Below, piece after piece: positions 6,423-11,962 of a stretch of DNA of 11,962 bases. The stretch lies in assembly GCA_023390785.1 (NCBI GenBank), contig JAEWCE010000250.1, forward strand, positions 1 to 11,962, in the 5' to 3' direction. The DNA comes from Pseudomonadota bacterium. GTDB lineage: Bacteria; Pseudomonadota; Alphaproteobacteria; Rhizobiales; Devosiaceae. How positions within the stretch are numbered: the stretch's first letter is position 1; each line of letters begins with the position of its first letter. The notes below the pieces were generated by a model. That model did no database searches. It was not told the DNA's origin and was given only the letters and a program-made list of their open reading frames with translations. The position numbers and the translations under genes were made by a program.

Positions 6423-7448
6423 GTGATCGTCCGATATCTTCTGCAACGCGATTCCCGTCATGCCGTTTCGCGCCGCGCCCTCCTCGGCGGACTGGTGTCG
6501 GCCGGGAGTGCCCTTGCGCTCGGTGGATGCGCCGGCCTGGGCGCGACCGGTGCGCGCTTTGACGCATCGTCCCTCTCCGCCGATCCCATCTTGCTTGTCG
6601 CCACCACGCGCAAGTCCGCGAACGGCGGTCGTACGAAACCCTGGTTCGGGCCGGAGCGCGCGACCAGCATGACGGTGGCGCGGGCCAAGCTGGTGGCGCC
6701 CGACGAGAGCCGCCTGTCGCTTGCCTCGATCGGACTTGGCGGTTGGCGTCTCGATCGGATCGAACCGGTGCCGGCCGACGCCGGCGACCTCGCCGCGCAG
6801 GCCGGCGGAGGCGACGTGCTGATCTATGTGCACGGCTTCAAGCAGACGTTCGAGACGGCGGTGCTGGACGGCGCCTATCTCTCCGATGCCATCAGGTTCC
6901 GCGGCCGCACCATGGTGTTCGCCTGGCCGTCCAAGGCCGGGCTATTCGACTACGCCTATGACCGCGACAGCGCGATGTGGTCGCGCGACGATTTCGAGCG
7001 GGTGCTCTCTGCGCTGGTGTCGGCGCCGGGGACGGGCCGCGTGCACATCGTTGCGCACAGCATGGGAACCATGCTGACGTTAGAGAGCCTGCGCCAGCTC
7101 CATGCGCGATACGGCGAGACGGTGACGGGCAAGATCGGCGCGGTGGTGTTTGCCGCCCCCGATATCGACATGGACGTGTTCTCGTCGGCGGTCCAGCGCA
7201 TCGGCCCGCTGGCGGGCAAGATCACCGTGATCGCCGCGACCAACGATCGCGCTTTGGCGCTGTCAGGCCAGCTCGCCGGCGGCATGACCCGCGTCGGCGC
7301 CGCCGAGAAGGCCGCCATCGCCCGCCTCGGCGTCCGCGTGGTCGACGCCTCGGCGGAAGGCTGGGGCATCGTCAACCACGACCTGTTCCTGTCGAACGGG
7401 CAAGTGCAGCAGGTGATCCGGCGCTCGATCGACGGGACGACGGCGTAA
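6423..7448 (+). CDS. Alpha/beta hydrolase (DUF900 type), predicted Tat lipoprotein
   Basis: Starting at GTG 6423, the protein has 341 residues. The N-terminus carries twin arginines and a hydrophobic stretch (SRRALLGGLVSAGSALALGGC), with a lipobox LGGC putting the lipidated Cys at 36; this predicts Tat export and membrane anchoring. The fold is alpha/beta hydrolase: oxyanion-side YVHGF (about 135-139), FAWPS (167-170), nucleophile elbow AHSMG with Ser213, acid candidates Asp248 (APDIDMD) or Asp275 (TNDRA), and His319 (NHDLF) near the C-terminus. The YVHGF...FAWPS...AHSMG pattern is that of DUF900 / COG4782 esterase-like proteins. The substrate is unknown. It lies 193 bases after the PepSY gene with a hairpin between, so it is probably a separate unit. 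It converges on the NERD-helicase, the two stops being 22 bases apart with no clear terminator between. Confidence 0.87.
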   Translation: MIVRYLLQRDSRHAVSRRALLGGLVSAGSALALGGCAGLGATGARFDASSLSADPILLVATTRKSANGGRTKPWFGPERATSMTVARAKLVAPDESRLSLASIGLGGWRLDRIEPVPADAGDLAAQAGGGDVLIYVHGFKQTFETAVLDGAYLSDAIRFRGRTMVFAWPSKAGLFDYAYDRDSAMWSRDDFERVLSALVSAPGTGRVHIVAHSMGTMLTLESLRQLHARYGETVTGKIGAVVFAAPDIDMDVFSSAVQRIGPLAGKITVIAATNDRALALSGQLAGGMTRVGAAEKAAIARLGVRVVDASAEGWGIVNHDLFLSNGQVQQVIRRSIDGTTA

Positions 7449-7470
7449 CAGAGAGGCTGAAGGCGTCAGT

Positions 7471-9288
7471 CTAAGCGATCAAACGCTGCACCAACGCCGT
7501 TTCACTCGAGTACGTCAGCAGCGCCTCGTGCGTCGCGCGGGTCACACCGACATAGGTCAGTCGCACGCACTCCTCAATGGTCTCGCCGTGGCGGCCGAGC
7601 AGGCCGAGGCCAGCAATGGCGACGCAGGGAAACTCGAGACCCTTGGCGGAATGCATGCTCAGGAATCGCACTGCCACGCGCCTGACCGAGACCCGGTTGC
7701 GATTGTCCTTGGCCATGTCGATCGGCGCGCCATGCTTGGCCAGGATCTGTGCGACCCGCCCACCGATCCAGTGCTCCGGGTAGAGGCACGCCATCTGCGA
7801 CCACTCGTAGCCGGCCTTTTTCCGGTCCAGAAACCACTCGGCGACGCAGTGCGCTTCCGCATCGATGCTCACGCATCGCCGCACGTCCGGCTCCAGCCCC
7901 TGCCGGCCGGCATCTTCGGGCAGCAGGATGGCGTGCTCGTCATCGGCTGTCGTGCCGGGAGCGCCAATGACGTCCGCAGCGAAGCGTCTCGCGAAGGCGA
8001 CGATTTGCGCAGTGTTGCGGTAGTTGACCTTCAGCACGGTGGTTCTGCCCTTGGCCTCGATTCCAAGCTGGCTCCACACCGGGCGTTCGCGCCCTTTGTA
8101 GATCGCCTGGATGTCGTCGTAGACGACCATCAGCGCCCTGGTGCGTGGGTTCACCATCTTGGCCGCCAGCGCGAGCCAACGCGGCTCGAAATCGTGTGCC
8201 TCGTCGATGAGGACGGCGTCATATTGCTCCGGCGGGATGTGGCCCTGATCGACCGCGTTCACGACCGCGGCAACGCTGGCGGCCAGCCGCTCGGCGTAAT
8301 CCGGATAGTCCCGCTCGGAGGGCGCGGGGATTCCGTAGGTCCGCAGCATCCGGTAACACCAGGAGTGAAAGGTGAGAACCTGAACGCGGTCCTCCACGCC
8401 CCTGCTCTGCATGGCATCTTCGAGCCGCCCCGCGATGCCATTGGCGTAGCACAGGATCAGCACCGGCTTGGCCGCCGCGCGCGCCAGATACTCGGCTCGA
8501 AACGCCAGGATCAGGGTCTTGCCCGATCCGGCGACGCCGCGAATGATGCGATGTCCCTCCCCGAGACTGCGCGCGAATTGCTCTTGATGCAGGTCCATGA
8601 CCGCAAGCGTCCGGTCCGAAGGATCGGCCTTGGGCGCATCGTCCAGAGGCAGCGCGATCTGCCGGATGCGGATCTCGGGAAACAGCAGCGCACGCAGCCG
8701 GTCGAATTGCGGCATGGACAGCGGCTCTCCGAGACGCGGATAGACCATGCGCCATAACCTGGACCGGAATTCCTCGGGATCGACGCCCTCCGTCATTTCA
8801 TCCTTGAACACACACAGCTGCTCGGGGAGCACTTCCTTGAGGTCGGTCTGATCGAACTGCTTGCGCGTGATGTTCGTGAACACGGCGCCATAGCCGAACG
8901 GCACAAGCGTGCGGCCCGCGAGGCGATGACCGGGCGGAAACAGCAGCTGCCCGTCCCGCTCGAGCGTGCGCAGAACCTCGAATGTGTATTTGCGCGCCTG
9001 CTCGAGCGGATTGCTCTCCCGCACGTTGCCGCGAGTCGTCAGCAGCTCGACCTGCGTCTTGTCCGCCGAGACGATCGTCTCCAGACGCCAGTCCTTCACC
9101 TCGAGCACGAGCAGGCCGTTCGCGGGATGGACGATGATGAAATCCGGATGCCGGTTGAGAGGGCCGACGGGGAGGTTGTGCCAGACGACGGCGTTCTCTT
9201 CGAGAAAATCCTTGAGCCGTTCCGCGAGTCGAAGCTCCCCGCGACTGTCGAAGCGCGCGAAGCCAAGGCTCGGAATCAGGATTGCCAT
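7471..9288 (-). CDS. NERD nuclease-like domain fused to superfamily I (UvrD-like) helicase
   Basis: This 605-residue protein is complete. The N-terminal NERD domain (about 10-125) shows Glu18, PDFIIV with Asp49, and EVKDW with Glu63 and Lys65, matching the D...ExK active site of restriction-like nucleases. A linker leads to an SF1 helicase: Walker A GVAGSGKT (251-258), LTFHSW (motif Ia-like, 305-310), Walker B LIDEAHD (360-366), VYDDIQAIY (motif III-like, 389-397), VNYRN (421-425), FLSMHSAKGLEF (542-553) and RLTYVGVTRA (576-585). All key motifs look intact, so it should be an active ATP-driven DNA or RNA helicase with a possible nuclease. The cellular role is not established; such fusions are sometimes found among phage-defence or repair genes. 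It is alone, with the tRNA-Glu gene upstream. The start is the first ATG, without a good Shine-Dalgarno sequence. Confidence 0.92.
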   Translation of the reverse strand: MAILIPSLGFARFDSRGELRLAERLKDFLEENAVVWHNLPVGPLNRHPDFIIVHPANGLLVLEVKDWRLETIVSADKTQVELLTTRGNVRESNPLEQARKYTFEVLRTLERDGQLLFPPGHRLAGRTLVPFGYGAVFTNITRKQFDQTDLKEVLPEQLCVFKDEMTEGVDPEEFRSRLWRMVYPRLGEPLSMPQFDRLRALLFPEIRIRQIALPLDDAPKADPSDRTLAVMDLHQEQFARSLGEGHRIIRGVAGSGKTLILAFRAEYLARAAAKPVLILCYANGIAGRLEDAMQSRGVEDRVQVLTFHSWCYRMLRTYGIPAPSERDYPDYAERLAASVAAVVNAVDQGHIPPEQYDAVLIDEAHDFEPRWLALAAKMVNPRTRALMVVYDDIQAIYKGRERPVWSQLGIEAKGRTTVLKVNYRNTAQIVAFARRFAADVIGAPGTTADDEHAILLPEDAGRQGLEPDVRRCVSIDAEAHCVAEWFLDRKKAGYEWSQMACLYPEHWIGGRVAQILAKHGAPIDMAKDNRNRVSVRRVAVRFLSMHSAKGLEFPCVAIAGLGLLGRHGETIEECVRLTYVGVTRATHEALLTYSSETALVQRLIA

Positions 9289-9295
9289 TGCACGA

Positions 9296-9340
9296 CCAAT
9301 GCGGACCGCCTCATTGGCTACGCAAGTAGCAGGCGGTTTT
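9296..9340 (-). promoter_or_regulatory. Competing hairpins in the leader of the NERD-helicase gene
   Basis: Given on the plus strand, ACCGCCT (9305-9311) pairs with AGGCGGT (9331-9337) and encloses GCTAC-GCAA-GTAGC (9317-9330). Alternatively CCAATG (9296-9301) pairs with CATTGG (9312-9317), which uses bases of the first structure and covers the ribosome-binding position just before the ATG at 9288. The two folds exclude each other. Reading plus, the first hairpin is followed by TTTT, so it could also end a plus-strand transcript, but no plus-strand gene precedes it. Confidence 0.45.
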
Positions 9341-9395
9341 CCAGGCTGACATGGTTGCCCAGAGTGTGCAGGTTTTCAATGGCTTAGGATTTGAC

Positions 9396-9470
9396 TGGCG
9401 CTCCCTAGGGGAATCGAACCCCTGTTTCAGCCTTGAGAGGGCCGCGTCCTAACCGCTAGACGAAGGGAGC
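9396..9470 (-). tRNA. tRNA-Glu(CTC)
   Basis: The minus strand folds as a complete tRNA. The acceptor stem GCTCCCT pairs with AGGGAGC, followed by discriminator G and an encoded CCA (9398-9396). The anticodon stem CGGCC/GGCTG encloses the loop CTCTCAA, giving anticodon CTC, which reads GAG (Glu). The T arm is CAGGGGTTCGATTCCCCTA. The length is 75 bases. It lies between the NERD-helicase and the small membrane protein gene, all on the minus strand. Confidence 0.97.
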
Positions 9471-9475
9471 GTGAG

Positions 9476-9490
9476 GGCTAGCCAATAGCC
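9476..9490 (-). repeat. Short inverted repeat just upstream of tRNA-Glu
   Basis: GGCTA (9476-9480) and TAGCC (9486-9490) flank a 5-base loop. It sits five bases before the 5' end of the tRNA, where the tRNA leader would be. It may help processing or be chance. Confidence 0.25.
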
Positions 9491-9501
9491 TCGAAATTTG
9501 T

Positions 9502-9522
9502 CCGCCGCAAGGACCCCGGCGG
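9502..9522 (-). terminator. G+C-rich hairpin after the small membrane protein gene
   Basis: CCGCCG (9502-9507) and CGGCGG (9517-9522) form a strong 6-bp stem with a 9-base loop, starting five bases after the stop of the minus-strand gene. On the minus strand only a weak AAATTT follows; the T-run (9526-9529) is on the plus side. It may end transcription between this gene and tRNA-Glu. Confidence 0.4.
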
Positions 9523-9527
9523 GCCTT

Positions 9528-9872
9528 TTACGGCTCATTGGCGAATTTCAGCCGTCCGGCGGGCTTCAGGGTATGGGCGTCGAAGGTCCGGATCTCGATC
9601 ACCCCGCCGAGATCCAGCGTGACCACGAGGCGGTCGCCGGCAACCCCGGTCGAGACGATCCTGGCGCCCTTGGGCAGGGTGGCGGTGACGTCGCCGGCCG
9701 CCTCGGGCGCCCTTCCCTCCGACTTGAAAAGGCGGTAGCCCACCGCGATCAGCACGGCGCAGATCGCCAGCGCCGTGGTCAACCCCGCGATCAGCATCAT
9801 CCGCCGCACCCGCGCGAACAGCGCGGCCTGCTCGGGGGTCGGTTCGGGAACAGCAGTGTCAGACGTCGTCAT
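9528..9872 (-). CDS. Small single-pass membrane protein, unknown function
   Basis: From ATG 9872 the protein has 114 residues. A charged, Pro-rich cytoplasmic-type N-terminus (1-24) is followed by one membrane helix (about 25-47) and a C-terminal soluble region (50-114) with short beta-strand-like segments (GDRLVVTLDLGGVIEIRTFD). I recall similar short proteins next to rluD in Bradyrhizobium relatives, possibly DUF6476, but no function is known to me. A longer frame upstream would run inside rluD and was not used. Its ATG overlaps the rluD ATG head to head in the sequence CATG, so any promoter must lie inside the 5' end of rluD. No strong Shine-Dalgarno sequence is visible before the start. 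Confidence 0.75.
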   Translation of the reverse strand: MTTSDTAVPEPTPEQAALFARVRRMMLIAGLTTALAICAVLIAVGYRLFKSEGRAPEAAGDVTATLPKGARIVSTGVAGDRLVVTLDLGGVIEIRTFDAHTLKPAGRLKFANEP

Positions 9873-10893
9873 GGAAAGTCTTGGCCCCAAGGGTCTTGGT
9901 TCAGCGCAGAGGTTAGAGGTCGTGGTCGCCGGCGACGAAGGTTCGGCCCGGCTCGACCGCGTGCTGGCGGCGCGCCTGCCGGAGCTGTCGCGATCAAGGC
10001 TCAAGACCCTGATCCTGGCGGGCGCAGTGAGCCTGAAGGCGGCCCCGGTCCGCGACCCCGCTTATCACGTCGCATCCGGCGATACGATCACAATCGACGT
10101 GCCGGAGGCGGCGCCCGCCGAGCCCAAGGGCGAGCAGATCGCCCTCGACATCGTGTTCGAGGACGACGACATCATCGTGATCAACAAGCCGAAGGGACTG
10201 GTGGTGCATCCTGCCGCCGGCCACGAGACCGGCACGCTGGTCAACGCCCTGATCGCCCATTGCGGCGCCTCGCTGTCGGGCATCGGCGGGGTGCGCCGGC
10301 CCGGCATCGTGCACCGGCTCGACAAGGACACCACCGGGCTGATGGTGGTCGCCAAGAACGACATGGCCCACGCCTCGCTGTCGGCCCAGTTCGCCGATCA
10401 CGGCCGCACCGGCGAGATGCGGCGCGGCTACATGGCCTTTGCCTGGGGCGCTCCCGGCCGGCACCGCGGCACCGTGGATGCGCCGATCGACCGCCATCCG
10501 CATGCGCGCGAGAAGATGGCGGTGCGCCAGGGCGGCCGCGAGGCGGTGACGCATTGGGAGATCCTGGAGAGCTTTGCCGGGCGCGACGGCAAGCCCGTGG
10601 CCTCGCTGCTCGCCTGCGAGCTCGAGACCGGGCGCACCCACCAGATCCGCGTCCACCTCGCCCATATCGGCCATCCCCTGCTGGGGGACGCGGTCTATGG
10701 CCCGCATTTCAAGACCAAGGCGAACCAGCTCGGCCCCGAGTCGCAGGCCGCCCTGGCCTCGCTCGGACGGCAGGCCCTACATGCTTACCTTCTGGTATTG
10801 GAGCACCCAAGGAGCGGAGAATTACTGCACTGGGAGGCGGCTCTACCAGAGGATTTGCTTCTCCTGCAAAGCACCCTGAAAGCGGCGCTATGA
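9871..10893 (+). CDS. rluD: 23S rRNA pseudouridine synthase, RluD family
   Basis: The protein has 340 residues from ATG 9871, close to the usual RluD length. An S4 RNA-binding domain lies at about 26-75 (SARLDRVLAARLPELSRSRLKTLI). The catalytic domain follows, with INKPKGLVVHPAAGH (104-118), the signature GIVHRLDKDTTGLMVVAK (145-162) containing catalytic Asp151, and a late GRTHQIRVHLAHIGHPLLGD that is also family-typical. Role: conversion of uridines to pseudouridine in helix 69 of 23S rRNA (positions 1911/1915/1917 in E. coli), in the cytoplasm during ribosome assembly. RluA/RluC-type specificity cannot be fully excluded, but the S4 domain and the position upstream of rpoH, as in other alphaproteobacteria, favour RluD. 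An in-frame GTG at 9922 is an alternative start that would remove the overlap with the divergent gene. Confidence 0.93.
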   Translation: MESLGPKGLGSAQRLEVVVAGDEGSARLDRVLAARLPELSRSRLKTLILAGAVSLKAAPVRDPAYHVASGDTITIDVPEAAPAEPKGEQIALDIVFEDDDIIVINKPKGLVVHPAAGHETGTLVNALIAHCGASLSGIGGVRRPGIVHRLDKDTTGLMVVAKNDMAHASLSAQFADHGRTGEMRRGYMAFAWGAPGRHRGTVDAPIDRHPHAREKMAVRQGGREAVTHWEILESFAGRDGKPVASLLACELETGRTHQIRVHLAHIGHPLLGDAVYGPHFKTKANQLGPESQAALASLGRQALHAYLLVLEHPRSGELLHWEAALPEDLLLLQSTLKAAL

Positions 10894-11109
10894 CGCAGCC
10901 CTTTTAGGAAAGGCGTTACATTACAAAAAGTTATAGCGGCCACACGGGGACGTGACGTCAGCAATCCTTCCCTTTTTGCCCCCCTATGGAGTATATTGCG
11001 CCTGCGTTGGAATGACCGACGCGGAACATCGCAGCCCGACCGGCTTTGACACAGCGGTCGTCTGCCTGGCCCGCCGCTATCGGGGGCCTGAACCTTTGGA
11101 GGGCGCACT
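10894..11109 (+). promoter_or_regulatory. rluD-rpoH intergenic region with possible rpoH promoter
   Basis: This 216-base gap should hold the rpoH promoter. A TATATT hexamer lies at 10992-10997, with a weak -35 candidate (TTCCCT) 18 bases upstream. A perfect palindrome TGACGTCA lies at 10953-10960. A small hairpin, CCTTT-TAGG-AAAGG (10900-10913), follows the rluD stop but has no T-run. I see no ROSE-type element that I could defend by eye. Promoter assignment is weak. Confidence 0.3.
11098..11103 (+). promoter_or_regulatory. Ribosome binding site of rpoH
   Basis: GGAGGG lies six bases before the ATG at 11110. It is strong and well spaced, and confirms the start. Confidence 0.8.
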
Positions 11110-11962
11110 ATGGCCCGTACCGCTGCTTTGCCGGTCCTCAATGGAGAATCCGGCCTTTCTCGCTACCTCGCCGAGATCCGCAAGTTTCCGATGCTGGAAC
11201 CCCAGCAGGAATACATGCTCGCCAAGCGTTGGCGCGAGCATGACGATCGCGACGCGGCGCACCAACTCGTCACCAGCCATCTGCGGCTCGTCGCCAAGAT
11301 CGCCATGGGCTATCGCGGCTACGGCTTGCCGATCTCCGAGGTCGTCTCGGAAGGCAATGTCGGCCTGATGCAGGCGGTGAAGCGTTTCGAACCCGAGAAG
11401 GGATTCCGTCTCGCCACCTACGCCATGTGGTGGATCAAGGCGTCGATTCAAGAGTACATCCTGCGTTCCTGGTCTCTCGTGAAGATGGGCACCACCGCGA
11501 ACCAGAAGAAGCTGTTCTTCAACCTGCGCAAGGCGAAGAGCAAGATCAACGCACTGGACGAAGGCGATCTCCGCCCCGACCAGGTGCAGCTCATTGCCAA
11601 GCGCCTCGGCGTCACCAATCAGGACGTGATCGACATGAACCGCCGTCTCGGCGGCGATGCCTCGCTCAATGCGCCGATCCGCGACGACGGCGAGGCCGGC
11701 GAATGGCAGGACTGGCTGGTGGACAACACCCCCAATCAGGAAGCCATGATGGCCGAGCACGAGGAGTATGATCACCGCCGTGACGCGCTGAACGGCGCCA
11801 TGGGCGTGCTCAACCCGCGCGAACGCCGCATCTTCGAGGCGCGCCGCCTCGCCGATGAGCCGATGACGCTCGAGGATCTTGCCGCGGAGTTCGGCGTCTC
11901 GCGCGAGCGCGTGCGTCAGATCGAGGTCCGCGCCTTCGAGAAGGTGCAGGCTGCGGTCAAGA
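11110..11962 (+). CDS. rpoH: RNA polymerase heat-shock sigma factor RpoH (sigma-32), 3' end cut off
   Basis: The frame is open from ATG 11110 to the window edge, showing 284 residues; alphaproteobacterial RpoH is about 290-300, so only the tail is missing. Region 2 is visible at about 52-125 (SHLRLVAKIAMGYRGYGLPISEVVSEGNVGL and RLATYAMWWIKASI). The RpoH-specific box QKKLFFNLR is at 132-140. Region 4 with its helix-turn-helix is at about 233-282 (LNPRERRIFEARRL; TLEDLAAEFGVSRERVRQIE). Role: directs RNA polymerase to chaperone and protease promoters on heat shock. Bradyrhizobium can carry several rpoH copies; the position after rluD suggests the main, ancestral copy (rpoH2 in B. japonicum naming), which is an inference from synteny. 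Confidence 0.96.
   Translation, partial: MARTAALPVLNGESGLSRYLAEIRKFPMLEPQQEYMLAKRWREHDDRDAAHQLVTSHLRLVAKIAMGYRGYGLPISEVVSEGNVGLMQAVKRFEPEKGFRLATYAMWWIKASIQEYILRSWSLVKMGTTANQKKLFFNLRKAKSKINALDEGDLRPDQVQLIAKRLGVTNQDVIDMNRRLGGDASLNAPIRDDGEAGEWQDWLVDNTPNQEAMMAEHEEYDHRRDALNGAMGVLNPRERRIFEARRLADEPMTLEDLAAEFGVSRERVRQIEVRAFEKVQAAVK

Noticed and set aside
7449..7470. Bidirectional terminator between the convergent hydrolase and helicase genes.
   Set aside because: Only 22 bases separate the stops and no inverted repeat or T-run is visible there.
7528..8757. A 409-codon open frame on the plus strand inside the NERD-helicase gene.
   Set aside because: The opposite strand carries the complete helicase motifs; this is a mirror frame.
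9289..9470. Possible island insertion at the 3' end of tRNA-Glu, with the NERD-helicase as cargo.
   Set aside because: No integrase, no second copy of the tRNA 3' end and no clear change in base composition were seen in the window.
9498..10907. A 469-codon open frame on the plus strand overlapping rluD.
   Set aside because: Its translation is Arg/Pro/Gly-rich with no family signature, while another frame of the same strand encodes RluD.
1..11962. CRISPR array, insertion sequence or transposase.
   Set aside because: No regularly spaced repeats, terminal inverted repeats with a transposase, or transposase motifs were found by eye.

Overview
The window looks like chromosome of an alphaproteobacterium of the Bradyrhizobium/Rhodopseudomonas group. 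The reasons are high G+C, a sigma-32 gene directly downstream of an rluD-type gene, a short membrane protein of a kind I recall from Bradyrhizobiaceae, and a stretch (about 1520-2165) whose frames resemble spurious 'proteins' annotated many times in Bradyrhizobium genomes. The genus is recalled from these features, not searched.

Layout. (1) 1-1328, minus: 5' part of an amidohydrolase of the D-aminoacylase / N-acyl-D-amino-acid deacylase type, running off the left edge. (2) 1343-2209: about 870 bp with no convincing gene, holding a pair of 16-bp direct repeats and a probable dispersed repeat remnant. (3) 2210-6229, plus: a cobalamin riboswitch, then a TonB-dependent outer-membrane receptor, then a four-helix PepSY inner-membrane protein starting two bases after the receptor stop. 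A 12-bp hairpin just before the receptor start is a good candidate for the switch's expression platform. The receptor resembles siderophore receptors rather than classical BtuB, and the pairing recalls ferric-siderophore receptor/reductase operons, yet it lies under a B12 switch. (4) 6423-7448, plus: an alpha/beta hydrolase of the DUF900 type with a Tat-like lipoprotein signal. (5) 7471-9288, minus: a complete NERD nuclease-like domain fused to a superfamily I helicase, convergent with the hydrolase and standing alone. (6) 9396-9470, minus: tRNA-Glu(CTC). (7) 9528-9872, minus: a small single-pass membrane protein whose start codon overlaps, head to head, that of rluD (9871-10893, plus), a 23S rRNA pseudouridine synthase. 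(8) 11110-11962, plus: heat-shock sigma factor RpoH, cut by the right edge.

The right part (tRNA, small membrane protein, rluD, rpoH) is housekeeping core. The most interesting parts are the B12-switched receptor/PepSY operon and the solitary NERD-helicase, which has competing hairpins in its leader. No CRISPR array, transposase, integrase or rRNA is seen.
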